Shown piece after piece: positions 55,594 to 64,000 of a stretch of DNA of 64,000 nt (its first letter is position 1; each line of letters starts with the position of its first letter). Where the stretch lies: contig PXBH01000059.1 in assembly GCA_003565555.1 (NCBI GenBank), positions 1 through 64,000 of the forward strand, read 5' to 3'. The translations under genes were made by a program, and so were the position numbers. Under the pieces are notes generated by a model. It ran no database searches and had not been told where the DNA came from. It saw only the letters and a list, made by a program, of their open reading frames with translations. The DNA is from Cryomorphaceae bacterium. GTDB taxonomy: Bacteria > Bacteroidota > Bacteroidia > Flavobacteriales_D > Cryomorphaceae.

Positions 55594-56327
55594 AGTTCAA
55601 ATGTTTCTACCAACTGAGCCAGTTCTACTTCCATCATTTCTTTGGAGACGGAAGTGTAAGCGTCATTGCCCTCAAAAATACTCGGATCTGATTTCAACGA
55701 TTTTACGGAAGTGGCTTCGAGTCGCATCCGTATACCGAATTCTTCCACCTCATAGGCCATCAGCACTCCGTCAATTTCGTGGTATTGTGTGCACCAATTG
55801 GGGTTGTGCATTTTGATTTTGTCCGTGTAGTACACCTCTATTTCTCGCATATCGTGGGCCTCGAATACGATCAAGGCCTTTTTACAGGGATATCCGGCAA
55901 TGGTATCCGTATCAGGAGTGTGGATAATGGTCATTCGGGGGTAGTCTGCCAGCATTTTATGCACATCGGTCTCCGTCATTTTTACCCGAATTTTCTTTCT
56001 GAAAACTTTGAGTTGATGTTCGACTTGTTTGCTCTTCTCATCAGCGATGATGTTGTTTTTGAATACACCCCCGGCCGTTTCGAAATTGGAGGCAAAGCCC
56101 GATTCTCGAAATGCATAAGTCATCTTATCGGGGAGTAGGCTGGCAGTAATACTTTCTCCCGTTACTTCTGGAAAAGTGATTTGATATTCAATTACTCCTT
56201 CGCTGATTCTGCTGTCGAAGACCTGATCGGAAATCTTACTGCAGGCAGCGACGAGCATCGTCATAATGAACAAAGGAGCCGCCCAAAGGAAGAACACGGC
56301 AATCTTTGTGAGTCTGTTTTTTTCCAT
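55590..56327 (-). CDS. GLPGLI-like lipoprotein
   Basis: 245 residues from ATG 56327 (MEKNRLTK). Lipobox LVAAC at the end of the signal peptide. The mature protein begins EGVIEYQITFPEV and later shows IAGYPCKKALIVF, IEVYYTDKI and IDGVLMAYEVEEFGIRMRLEA, which align by eye with the paralogue encoded downstream. The longer frame upstream (to 56507) crosses the control region of the divergent gene and is not used. No full promoter box was found in the 274-base gap. Confidence 0.72.
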   Translation of the reverse strand: MEKNRLTKIAVFFLWAAPLFIMTMLVAACSKISDQVFDSRISEGVIEYQITFPEVTGESITASLLPDKMTYAFRESGFASNFETAGGVFKNNIIADEKSKQVEHQLKVFRKKIRVKMTETDVHKMLADYPRMTIIHTPDTDTIAGYPCKKALIVFEAHDMREIEVYYTDKIKMHNPNWCTQYHEIDGVLMAYEVEEFGIRMRLEATSVKSLKSDPSIFEGNDAYTSVSKEMMEVELAQLVETFEL

Positions 56328-56568
56328 AAGCGGTTGCTTTTGTGTGGCATCACTTCTTTTCGAATTGGCTTCGGACTGCGGTCCCGACCATTCGGTCTGC
56401 TCTGATACGCTGTTGGTCGGGCAAGGTTTCGCTTTTATCCGCAAGTCGGATGTCCGTTTAGCTTTTACGGCAGTTAATAAAGAAACCGGGGGAGTTTGCC
56501 CGATCAACCGCGCAGAATTTCGGTGCTGCAGATTGCCGCAATCCGGAGATTCACATCGCTCCTTTAAT

Positions 56569-56576
56569 TACCTTTG
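56569..56576 (+). promoter_or_regulatory. -7 promoter box of the guanidino-hydrolase/argS operon
   Basis: TACCTTTG, 25 bases before the ATG at 56602. It supports that start over the long upstream frame beginning at 56266. Confidence 0.55.
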
Positions 56577-56601
56577 CAACGCCATCAACCATCCTTACTT
56601 T

Positions 56602-57522
56602 ATGCTCGAATTGAATGTGCTCAATGAAACGGACAAATTGGAAGCCGTAATTCTCGGAATAGCGGATTCCCCGGGTCCGCCGCCTTCCGTTGAGGAAGCT
56701 TATGACCCGAAAAGCAAGGAGTTTATAAAAAAAGGTGCCTATCCTAAAGAAGCTGATATGGTTGCGGAAATGAGTGCCGTAGCCGAAGTGCTTGAGCGCT
56801 ATGGTGTCAAGGTGTATCGACCTGAGCTTTTGGAAAATGTGAATCAGATATTTTCTCGGGACATCGCCTTCGTGATCGGTAATCAACTGGTGGTTGCCAA
56901 TGTGGTGAAGGATCGTGCTCAGGAAAAGCGCGCAATTTCCGGACTTTTGGCGCAGATTGATCCTAAGTGTATTACGGAACTCCCGGGCGAGGTGAGGATA
57001 GAAGGAGGTGATGTTATGCCGTGGAACGGTAAGATATTCATGGGATATTCGGAGGAGGAGGATTTTGCAAAATACAAAGTGGCACGTACCAACCGGGCCG
57101 GTGTGGATTTTATCCGAGAGAAATTCCCGGATTGGGAGGTGCATGCATTTGAGTTAGAAAAATCCGATGATGATCCGCGCCGCAATGCGCTTCATCTGGA
57201 TTGCTGTTTTCAGCCTTTCGGCCGCGATATGGCGGTTATTTTTCCCGGCGGGTTTAAGCATGGCAGAGATGCCGATTTCCTCATCGATTTTTTCGGAAAG
57301 GATAAAGTGATCGAAATAGACCGCGAAGAAATGTACAATATGGCGAGCAATTTTTTCTCGATCAGTCCGGAAGTGGTCATTTCCGAGCGCGGGCTTACCC
57401 GCTTGAATGAAGCGCTGAGGGCCCGCGGGCTTACCGTTGAAGAAGTGCCCTATGCCGAAATTGCCAAACAAGAGGGGCTGCTGAGATGCTCCACACTACC
57501 TTTGAGAAGAATAAAAGTATGA
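56602..57522 (+). CDS. Arginine deiminase / dimethylarginase-like amidinotransferase-fold protein
   Basis: 306 residues of the guanidino-group modifying superfamily. Visible catalytic features: RIEGGDVM (Glu/Asp region), the histidine in NALHLDCCF, and the cysteine in LLRCSTLPL near the C-terminus; FSRDIAFVIGNQLVV is typical. It probably acts on arginine or a derivative, releasing ammonia or an amine through a thiouronium intermediate on the cysteine. The exact substrate cannot be told; peptidyl-arginine deiminase is less likely because of the short length. Its stop overlaps the start of ctlX as ATGA, and argS follows. Confidence 0.78.
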   Translation: MLELNVLNETDKLEAVILGIADSPGPPPSVEEAYDPKSKEFIKKGAYPKEADMVAEMSAVAEVLERYGVKVYRPELLENVNQIFSRDIAFVIGNQLVVANVVKDRAQEKRAISGLLAQIDPKCITELPGEVRIEGGDVMPWNGKIFMGYSEEEDFAKYKVARTNRAGVDFIREKFPDWEVHAFELEKSDDDPRRNALHLDCCFQPFGRDMAVIFPGGFKHGRDADFLIDFFGKDKVIEIDREEMYNMASNFFSISPEVVISERGLTRLNEALRARGLTVEEVPYAEIAKQEGLLRCSTLPLRRIKV

Positions 57523-58460
57523 GCAAACAGATTACATCGCACATTATGATGGTGAGGCCCGCCTCCTTCCGCATGAACGAGCAGACGGCGGTCAACAATT
57601 ATTATCAGCGCGTCTTGGACGGACTGAAACCGGAAGAGGCCAATGCACGCGCGCAGCAAGAGTTCGACACCTTTGTCGACAAGCTGCGAAAAGCGGGGGT
57701 GCAGGTCTATGTGTTTCAGGATGACAAAAATCCTGATACCCCTGACTCCGTTTTCCCGAACAATTGGGTGTCTTTTCACGAAGACGGTCGCGTGGCTATG
57801 TACCCCATGTATGCTGAGAACAGAAGGTTGGAAAGAAGAGAGGAAATGTTCGATATCTTGGCCGACGATTTCGGGTTTGGAATTACGGAAATAGAAGATT
57901 TCACACATTTCGAGGATATGGGTCTCTATCTTGAAGGTACGGGCAGCATGATTCTTGATCGGGAAAACAGAATTGCCTACGCCGCAATTTCGGAGCGTAC
58001 CGATCCGCATGTGCTGGAAACTTTCTGTGACCGTTTTGATTACGAGAAGGTCATGTTTACCGCAAATCAAACGGTAAACGGAGCACGTTTGCCGATTTAC
58101 CATACCAATGTGATGATGTGTCTCGGCACAGGCTTTTCGGTGGTATGTATGAATGCCGTGGATGACCCGAAAGACAAGCAAGTCCTTTTGCAGACACTCA
58201 AGGATACGGGAAAAAAGGTGATCGAAATTACTGAGAATCAAAAAGAACATTTCGCGGGAAACATGCTCAATGTGGCGGATGCCGAGGGAAAGGAATACTG
58301 CATAATGAGTGAGGCGGCCTTCAAAGCGCTGCGTCCGGACCAAATACAAGCCATTGAGAAGCACGCGGAAATCCTTTACAGCTCACTCGATACCATCGAA
58401 GCCCTCGGAGGCGGAAGCGCCCGCTGTATGATGGCAGAAATATTTTTGCCGAAAAACTGA
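57519..58460 (+). CDS. ctlX: CtlX-like citrulline hydrolase / amidinotransferase
   Basis: 313 residues from ATG 57519 (MSKQITSHIMMVRPASF). The same superfamily as the gene before: substrate acid in LEGTGSM, histidine in LPIYHTNVM, and catalytic cysteine in GGGSARCMMAE. MVRPASFR.NEQTAVNNYYQ and DSVFPNNW are hallmarks of CtlX, described as a citrulline-utilising hydrolase in Francisella. It begins at the ATGA overlap and ends with a TGATG overlap into argS, so all three are translationally coupled. Together with the previous gene it could run arginine to citrulline to ornithine. Confidence 0.82.
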   Translation: MSKQITSHIMMVRPASFRMNEQTAVNNYYQRVLDGLKPEEANARAQQEFDTFVDKLRKAGVQVYVFQDDKNPDTPDSVFPNNWVSFHEDGRVAMYPMYAENRRLERREEMFDILADDFGFGITEIEDFTHFEDMGLYLEGTGSMILDRENRIAYAAISERTDPHVLETFCDRFDYEKVMFTANQTVNGARLPIYHTNVMMCLGTGFSVVCMNAVDDPKDKQVLLQTLKDTGKKVIEITENQKEHFAGNMLNVADAEGKEYCIMSEAAFKALRPDQIQAIEKHAEILYSSLDTIEALGGGSARCMMAEIFLPKN

Positions 58461-60253
58461 TGCCCTATCCGATGAATTTTGAAAAGCAAATAGCCGAAGA
58501 AGTTGTAGCGGGAGTGCTTCATCTTTACGGAAAGAATGTGTCGCCCGAATCTGTTCAGATACAACCTACCAGAAAAGAATTTGCCGGTGAATTCACCGTG
58601 GTCACATTTCCTCTCACCCGCTCGGCAGGAAAAAAACCTGAAGAAGTCGCCGAAGATCTCGGCGGTTATCTGACCGCCGGCGGGGGCGTCGCCCAAGATT
58701 TTGAAGTGGTTAAAGGCTTTCTGAACCTCACTCTGCGGGCTGATTTGTGGCAGTCTTTTCTCTCAGAGGCATTAGGCAATGAAAATTACGGCCGTTCACC
58801 CGGCGCCGATCAAGGTACCGTGGTGGTAGAATACTCTTCGCCGAACACCAATAAGCCTTTGCATCTCGGTCACTTGCGGAATAATTTTCTCGGTTGGTCA
58901 GTGGCGGAGATTCTCAAAGCCGTAGGGTACGATGTAAAGAAGGTACAAATTATCAATGACCGCGGTATTCACATCTGTAAATCCATGGTGGCTTGGAAGA
59001 AATTCGGCGGCGGAGAAACTCCCGAGTCGGGAGGGCTGAAGGGAGACCACCTTGCCGGAAAGTACTACGTAGCCTTCGATAAAGCCTACAAAGCTGAAGT
59101 GGAAGCCCTTATCAACAGAGGTAAAACTAAAGTGGAAGCTGAGTCTGAGGCACCCCTGATGCGCGAAGCTCGGGAAACCTTGCTGAAATGGGAATCAGGC
59201 GATCCCGAGACCTATGCCCTCTGGGAAAAGATGAACGGATGGGTGTACGAAGGATTTGAGGAGACCTACCGAAATATGGGTGTTGATTTTGACAAGCTTT
59301 ACTACGAAAGCGATACCTGGGTACTCGGCAAAGAAGTGGCGATGAAGGGAGTGGATGCCGGTATTTTCCAAAAGCGTGAAGACGGATCCGTTTGGGCCGA
59401 CCTCAGGGATGAGGGCATGGACGAAAAGCTCCTTTTGAGAAGAGACGGTACAGCGGTATATATGACCCAAGACCTCGGCACGGCAATTTTGCGACAGCGG
59501 GATTTCCCCGACCTTGTTAAGATGGTCTACACGGTGGGGAATGAGCAGGAGTATCACTTTAAAGTGCTTTTCTCACTCCTGAAGAAGCTCGGCTACGCTT
59601 GGGCGGACGATTGTCACCACCTGTCTTACGGCATGGTGGAGCTGCCTGACGGCAAAATGAAATCGCGCGAGGGCAATGTAGTGGATGCCGATGATTTAAT
59701 GCGTGAAATGGTAGCGACAGCTGCAGATATCACACAGGCGCTCGGGAAGTTGGACGATATGACCGAGTCGCAGAAGGAGGAGCTGTACCAAATGATCGGC
59801 ATGGCTGCCCTCAAGTTTTTTCTGCTTCGTGTAGATCCCCGCAAGGGAATGCTTTTCGATCCTGAGGAAAGTGTTGATTTTAACGGCCACACCGGTCCTT
59901 TTATTCAATACGGCTATGCCCGCACACGTGCTTTGCACCGCAAATTCGGAAAGGAAGTGCCCGCGACGGTTTCCGGCATAAATCCCGAACCTGCGGAAAG
60001 GGCATTGCTCACGAAGCTTTACCAATACAAGAAAGCCTTGACCGACGCCGCTCAGGCCTATAATCCTGCTATTGCGGCTAATTATGTCTTTGAACTGGTA
60101 AAAGAATTTAACGCGTTTTACGGAAAAATGCCTGTGATTCAAGCAGAAACTGAGGACCAGCAAGTATTCAGGATGCAGCTGGTTGCCCTCACGGGAAGGG
60201 TGATAGAATCCTGCAGTGCCCTGCTGGGGATTCGTGTTCCCGAGCAAATGTAG
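58460..60253 (+). CDS. argS: Arginine--tRNA ligase
   Basis: 597 residues. The class I signature HIGH is NTNKPLHLGHLRNN and KMSK is GKMKSREGN. The Arg-specific N-terminal Add1 domain and the C-terminal DALR anticodon domain (ending LLGIRVPEQ) are present. The ATG overlaps the ctlX stop by one base. A long transcript starting at 56569 would therefore carry arginine use and arginine charging together. Confidence 0.95.
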   Translation: MPYPMNFEKQIAEEVVAGVLHLYGKNVSPESVQIQPTRKEFAGEFTVVTFPLTRSAGKKPEEVAEDLGGYLTAGGGVAQDFEVVKGFLNLTLRADLWQSFLSEALGNENYGRSPGADQGTVVVEYSSPNTNKPLHLGHLRNNFLGWSVAEILKAVGYDVKKVQIINDRGIHICKSMVAWKKFGGGETPESGGLKGDHLAGKYYVAFDKAYKAEVEALINRGKTKVEAESEAPLMREARETLLKWESGDPETYALWEKMNGWVYEGFEETYRNMGVDFDKLYYESDTWVLGKEVAMKGVDAGIFQKREDGSVWADLRDEGMDEKLLLRRDGTAVYMTQDLGTAILRQRDFPDLVKMVYTVGNEQEYHFKVLFSLLKKLGYAWADDCHHLSYGMVELPDGKMKSREGNVVDADDLMREMVATAADITQALGKLDDMTESQKEELYQMIGMAALKFFLLRVDPRKGMLFDPEESVDFNGHTGPFIQYGYARTRALHRKFGKEVPATVSGINPEPAERALLTKLYQYKKALTDAAQAYNPAIAANYVFELVKEFNAFYGKMPVIQAETEDQQVFRMQLVALTGRVIESCSALLGIRVPEQM

Positions 60254-60277
60254 GAGCGGGGTTGCTGCTGAATTCAT

Positions 60278-60285
60278 TACCTTTG
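60278..60285 (+). promoter_or_regulatory. -7 promoter box of ffh
   Basis: TACCTTTG, 25 bases before the ATG. A TTG 13 bases upstream is too close for the consensus spacing. Confidence 0.5.
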
Positions 60286-60310
60286 CGGGCCTAATTATGC
60301 AGCAGCGCCT

Positions 60311-61657
60311 ATGTTTGATAATTTAACCGAGAAATTTGACAGAGCCTTTAAAGTCCTTAAAGGACAGGGGCAAATCACCGAAGTCAATGTCGCAGAGACC
60401 CTCAAGGAGGTAAGAAGAGCCCTTCTCGATGCCGACGTAAATTACAAAATTGCCAAGGATTTCACCAACGACATCAAGGAGAAGGCCTTGGGTCGGGATG
60501 TGCTTACAGCCGTAAAGCCCGGTCAACTCTTGGTCAAGATTACCCAAGAGGAGCTCACCGCCCTGATGGGAGGACAGCACGAGGAAATTAACCTGACGGG
60601 AAATCCTGCGGTTATCCTTATGTCCGGACTTCAGGGCTCGGGTAAGACCACCTTTTCCGGCAAGCTTGCCAACTACCTCAAAAACAAAAAAGGAAAAAAG
60701 CCCTTGCTGGCAGCTTGCGATGTATACCGACCTGCAGCCATCGATCAGCTTCACGTGGTGGGTGACCAAATCGGCGTCGAAGTTTTTTCCGACAAGGATG
60801 ATAAAGATCCCGTAAGTATTTCTACGAGAGCCATACAGCATGCCAAAAGCAACGGCTTCAATGTGGTTATTATCGATACGGCGGGCCGCTTGGCCGTTGA
60901 CGAGCAGATGATGAATGAAATCGCTGCCGTAAAGACGGCGATTTCACCTTCCGAAACCCTCTTTGTGGTGGACGCCATGACAGGGCAAGATGCCGTCAAC
61001 ACGGCAAAGGCCTTTAACGAGCGGCTCGATTTTGACGGAGTGGTACTCACCAAATTGGACGGTGACACCCGCGGGGGTGCCGCCATCTCCGTGAAGTCAG
61101 TGGTCAATAAGCCGATCAAATTTATCGGGACGGGTGAAAAGATGGAGGCCATGGACCTCTTCTACCCGGAGCGTATGGCCGACCGCATTCTCGGTATGGG
61201 CGATGTGGTGTCCCTTGTGGAACGGGCGCAGGAAAACTACGACGAGGAAAAAGCGAAAAAGCTTCAGCGAAAAATCGCCAAAAACGAGTTTAATTTCGAC
61301 GATTTTCTGGATCAAATCCAGCAAATCAAGAAAATGGGGAATGTGAAGGACTTGATGGGCATGATACCGGGGATGGGAAAAGCGGTGAAGAATTTGGATA
61401 TTGATGACGATGCATTCAAAGGAATCGAAGCTATCATTCGCTCGATGACTCCGCAGGAGCGTGAAAACCATAAAATCATCAACGGCAGCCGCAGAAAACG
61501 CATCGCGCGCGGCAGCGGCAGCGAGGTTCAAGATGTCAACCGATTGATCAAGCAGTTTGAAGAAACCCGTAAGGTCATGCAATTGATGTCGAACAAAAAG
61601 AATATGGCAAGCCTCATGAGCCAAATGGGCGGCATGAAAGGAATGCCGAAGTTTTAA
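60311..61657 (+). CDS. ffh: Signal recognition particle protein Ffh (SRP54)
   Basis: 448 residues. The N domain has ALLDADVNYKI; the G domain has the P-loop GLQGSGKTT, DVYRPAAIDQL, DTAGRL and TKLDGDTRGG; the M domain has MGMIPGMGK, GSRRKRIARGSG and ends in a methionine-rich tail. It binds signal peptides and 4.5S RNA and targets ribosomes to the membrane with FtsY. folD follows after 55 bases. Confidence 0.96.
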   Translation: MFDNLTEKFDRAFKVLKGQGQITEVNVAETLKEVRRALLDADVNYKIAKDFTNDIKEKALGRDVLTAVKPGQLLVKITQEELTALMGGQHEEINLTGNPAVILMSGLQGSGKTTFSGKLANYLKNKKGKKPLLAACDVYRPAAIDQLHVVGDQIGVEVFSDKDDKDPVSISTRAIQHAKSNGFNVVIIDTAGRLAVDEQMMNEIAAVKTAISPSETLFVVDAMTGQDAVNTAKAFNERLDFDGVVLTKLDGDTRGGAAISVKSVVNKPIKFIGTGEKMEAMDLFYPERMADRILGMGDVVSLVERAQENYDEEKAKKLQRKIAKNEFNFDDFLDQIQQIKKMGNVKDLMGMIPGMGKAVKNLDIDDDAFKGIEAIIRSMTPQERENHKIINGSRRKRIARGSGSEVQDVNRLIKQFEETRKVMQLMSNKKNMASLMSQMGGMKGMPKF

Positions 61658-61712
61658 ACTCTTCGCTTGCAAAAGCGATGAGACGAGCGAAAGAATCGGG
61701 AAAAATCGAAAT

Positions 61713-62591
61713 ATGGGACAGGCGGAGATTATTGACGGCAAGAAAACGGCAGGAGAAATAAGGAAGGAAATCGCCGAAGCCGTGAGGGATATGAAAGAGG
61801 CAGGGCGCAGGCCTCCGCATCTTGCTGCCGTGCTTATAGGAAATGACGGGGCAAGCGAGACCTACGTTAATTTCAAAGTAAAAGATTGCCGGGAAGTCGG
61901 CTTCAAATCTACTTTGATCAGAAAGCCGGAAAATATCTCCGAGCAGGAATTATTGAACCTCGTCGCGGACTTAAACGCTGATGAGGAGATCGATGGGTTT
62001 ATTGTTCAGCTTCCGTTGCCTCGTCATATCGATGCGCAGCGTGTGATCACTGCAATTGACCCGCGCAAAGATGTGGATGGGTTTCATCCCGAAAATGTGG
62101 GCAATATGGTATTGGGATTGCCCGGTTTTCTTCCGGCTACACCATTCGGGATTACTGAGTTGCTCAGAAGGCACGGGATTTCAGCTTCCGGGAAGCACTG
62201 CGTGGTCATCGGTCGAAGCAATATCGTGGGCACCCCGATGAGCATTTTGCTTTCGAGGAATTCCGAGGTGGGAAATGCCACTGTCACCCTTTGCCACAGC
62301 CGCTCGCAAAATGTGGTTGAAATCGCTGCTTCTGCCGACATTCTTATTGCCGCTACGGGAAGACCCGGTTCGGTAACCGCCGAAATGGTCAAAAGCGGTG
62401 CGGTTGTCATTGATGTGGGAACGACGCGCGTGCCCGACCCGCAGAAAAAATCGGGGTATGCATTGCGCGGAGATGTTGATTTTAAAGCGGTCAGCCGCAA
62501 GGCCCGAGCTTTGACGCCCGTTCCCGGCGGTGTGGGCCCCATGACCCGTGTCGGCCTGCTGCTGAATACCATGAAGGCAGCAAAGGGATAA
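61713..62591 (+). CDS. folD: Bifunctional methylenetetrahydrofolate dehydrogenase/cyclohydrolase
   Basis: 292 residues; interconverts 5,10-methylene- and 10-formyl-tetrahydrofolate with NADP. Conserved features: YVNFKVKDC with the catalytic lysine, VQLPLPRHI, PRKDVDGFHPENVG, GRSNIVGTPM for the cofactor, and TPVPGGVGPMT at the end. It probably shares a transcript with ffh. Confidence 0.96.
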   Translation: MGQAEIIDGKKTAGEIRKEIAEAVRDMKEAGRRPPHLAAVLIGNDGASETYVNFKVKDCREVGFKSTLIRKPENISEQELLNLVADLNADEEIDGFIVQLPLPRHIDAQRVITAIDPRKDVDGFHPENVGNMVLGLPGFLPATPFGITELLRRHGISASGKHCVVIGRSNIVGTPMSILLSRNSEVGNATVTLCHSRSQNVVEIAASADILIAATGRPGSVTAEMVKSGAVVIDVGTTRVPDPQKKSGYALRGDVDFKAVSRKARALTPVPGGVGPMTRVGLLLNTMKAAKG

Positions 62592-62637
62592 GTTTCCGTA
62601 ACCCTCTATTTTTATATTCGTTTAATCGATTGAATAA

Positions 62638-62664
62638 CATCGACCCCTTAAACTATGGTCGATG
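62638..62664. promoter_or_regulatory. Perfect 8-bp inverted repeat before the LamG-like gene
   Basis: CATCGACC at 62638-62645 and GGTCGATG at 62657-62664 with an 11-base loop, ending 7 bases before the -7 box. It covers the position where the -33 element would lie. It could be an operator, or a folD terminator with a poor T-tail. Confidence 0.5.
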
Positions 62665-62671
62665 AATTTTG

Positions 62672-62679
62672 TATATTTG
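62672..62679 (+). promoter_or_regulatory. -7 box of the LamG-like gene
   Basis: TATATTTG ends 8 bases before the ATG, so transcription would start at or next to the start codon (leaderless). Confidence 0.5.
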
Positions 62680-62687
62680 TCGACAGT

Positions 62688-64000
62688 ATGGCTAAGTTGA
62701 TCAGAGTCCGCTTTCATTTGCTGCACCTTGGTGCCGCTGCATGCCTTCTGCTTACAGGGGCTAATTTCGCGTCAGCGCAATATGGCCCCATGGGGATCGG
62801 AAATGCGGACGGCAGCGAAGGGCAACCGAAACTTCTTTTGTGGTTGGACGGCAGCACTCCCGGCGTTGCGAGCGGGCAGGACGTTCTGTTATGGCCCGAC
62901 AAGTCCGGTAACGGAAATGATTTTTCTGCTGACCAGGCCACATCGCCCGTGCTTCGTACGTCTTCAGGCCCGAACGGTAAGCCGTACCTCGAATTTTCAA
63001 GGGCCGACAACAGGATGGCTCTTGATAACCTGGAAATCGGAGACCAAGGTATTTCTGTTTTTTACGTGGTTCGCACTTCTGACGGCAATTACGGTATGTT
63101 CTCCTATGCCGATGCTTCAGAACCGCGCAAAGTGTTGGTTCGGGAGAGCGGCGGGCAAAACAGGTTTACCGTTGACGGAGACGAGCACCAGACTAATATG
63201 GGCAGTGTCAGCAACGGAACCTGGCGCCATGTCGGATTCATATGGGACGGCGTAACCAACCCCACTTACTGGCACCGAAGCAACGGAACCAACAATCCTG
63301 AGAGCACCCAAAACAACGTCTTGAACGGCCGCTCTATTTCCACTACAGGCACGGCCATTATCGGTCACATCCAGAATTCCCTCAACGGCGGTTTTGACGA
63401 AGATGATGCTTTTCAGGGTGATATTGCAGAAATTTTTGTTTACGAGGGTAAGGTAAACCGGGCCATGTTACGGATGACGAACTCATACTTCCGTGCGAAA
63501 TACAACATCGGCGGTACGGGCGGCTGGGATAAGCTTGAAGCGCCTTCATCCTACAGAGAAACGCCGATTTTGATAGGGCGGGACAGCGGTTCGGATTCAG
63601 AACATCGCCATTCGCGTTCTGACGGTTTGGTACTTCGTGCGAACCCGGGTGGATTGCAGGGGAATTTTGCGTACGTGGGTGCTTCGCACAACGGAGTGGC
63701 CAATACCGAGTCCACGGCTAACCTTCCGGCAACTGCAGAGGCACGCTGGTCGAGAGATTGGTTTATTCGCAAAGACGGTTTGGGCAACAGCAGTGATATT
63801 CAAATCGGATTTTCCTTCGGCGAAGGCATCAACGGAGAATTTCCGACTACTGCTGATAATTATGTCTTGCTGTACCGAAGCGGGACATCGGGAAATTACA
63901 GCATTCGAACGGTAAATGAAGTTTTCATCCAGGATGATGAAGTCGTTTTCCGCCTTTCCGGCAGCCAAATTGCCAACAGCGGTTACTATACACTGGGAAC
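62688..64000 (+). CDS. Secreted LamG-like (concanavalin fold) protein, C-terminus cut by window edge
   Basis: At least 437 residues with no stop before the window end. From ATG 62688 a signal peptide (MAKLIRVRFHLLHL..., ending FASAQ) is followed by a LamG/concanavalin-like jellyroll: LLLWLDGSTPGV, LLWPDKSGNGNDFSADQA, NGKPYLEFSRADN, GTWRHVGFIWDG, and FQGDIAEIFVYEGKVN, then a linker and a second domain that continues beyond the edge. The LWLDG...W.DKSGNGND pattern is typical of large T9SS-secreted Bacteroidota proteins that carry gliding or adhesion modules. A sorting domain would be off the window. A binding partner cannot be named. Confidence 0.8.
   Translation, partial: MAKLIRVRFHLLHLGAAACLLLTGANFASAQYGPMGIGNADGSEGQPKLLLWLDGSTPGVASGQDVLLWPDKSGNGNDFSADQATSPVLRTSSGPNGKPYLEFSRADNRMALDNLEIGDQGISVFYVVRTSDGNYGMFSYADASEPRKVLVRESGGQNRFTVDGDEHQTNMGSVSNGTWRHVGFIWDGVTNPTYWHRSNGTNNPESTQNNVLNGRSISTTGTAIIGHIQNSLNGGFDEDDAFQGDIAEIFVYEGKVNRAMLRMTNSYFRAKYNIGGTGGWDKLEAPSSYRETPILIGRDSGSDSEHRHSRSDGLVLRANPGGLQGNFAYVGASHNGVANTESTANLPATAEARWSRDWFIRKDGLGNSSDIQIGFSFGEGINGEFPTTADNYVLLYRSGTSGNYSIRTVNEVFIQDDEVVFRLSGSQIANSGYYTLG

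Noticed and set aside
56266-56601. N-terminal extension of the arginine-deiminase-like protein
   Set aside because: It would put a good promoter box (56569-56576) inside the coding region and overlap the divergent lipoprotein gene; the family starts at MLELNV.

Overview
The window is a 64 kb chromosomal segment of a member of the Bacteroidota. This rests on sixteen start-proximal boxes of the TAnnTTTG type (five of them with a TTG element 19-20 bases upstream), the absence of obvious Shine-Dalgarno sequences, a type IX secretion sorting domain, GLPGLI-type proteins, a carboxypeptidase-regulatory/TonB receptor fusion, a complete Bat (aerotolerance) operon, and EttA and YbiT-like ABC-F proteins. 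I cannot place it below phylum. Both ends cut a secreted protein: a von Willebrand factor A adhesin on the left (minus strand) and a LamG-like secreted protein on the right (plus strand). I saw no tRNA, rRNA, CRISPR array, phage or insertion sequence.

Layout. 1-12.9 kb: secreted vWA protein, ABC-F ATPase, 3D-domain lipoprotein, Tat-targeted pirin, M1 metallopeptidase, radical SAM protein, subtilase lipoprotein, TonB-type receptor. 12.9-21.3 kb: an eight-gene minus-strand operon (MoxR, DUF58, a membrane protein, BatA, BatB, BatC, BatD, BatE), most junctions being 4-base stop/start overlaps. 21.5-30.3 kb: housekeeping genes (MazG-like, ribH, TPR protein, recF, DUF721, ndk, SDR, DUF4199, GT2, mnmA, GT4).

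30.4-45.1 kb is the part most likely to be new. A plus-strand operon holds an enoyl-reductase/crotonyl-CoA-reductase-like protein, a 3138-residue polyketide synthase, a type II thioesterase and an Sfp-type phosphopantetheinyl transferase. The synthase order is FAAL-FAAL-ACP-KS-AT-DH-KR-ACP; the two tandem fatty acyl-AMP ligase domains and the acyltransferase specificity box RAGH are unusual. Convergent with it, and overlapping its last gene by 9 bases, is an MBOAT O-acyltransferase plus membrane SGNH protein pair. The simplest reading is a self-contained pathway that activates a fatty acid, extends and reduces it on one module (with a reductase in trans), releases it, and possibly attaches an acyl group to an extracytoplasmic acceptor. 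The link to the MBOAT pair is inference.

45.4-64 kb: an unknown small protein, ettA, hisS-hutH, a small membrane protein, a DUF4197 lipoprotein, a large T9SS-secreted protein with an internal duplication, two paralogous GLPGLI-like proteins, an operon of two guanidino-group hydrolases and argS, then ffh, folD and the truncated LamG-like gene. Twice in this stretch an aminoacyl-tRNA synthetase gene is linked to an enzyme that breaks down (or resembles enzymes that break down) the same amino acid: hisS with histidine ammonia-lyase, argS with arginine deiminase/CtlX-type enzymes.
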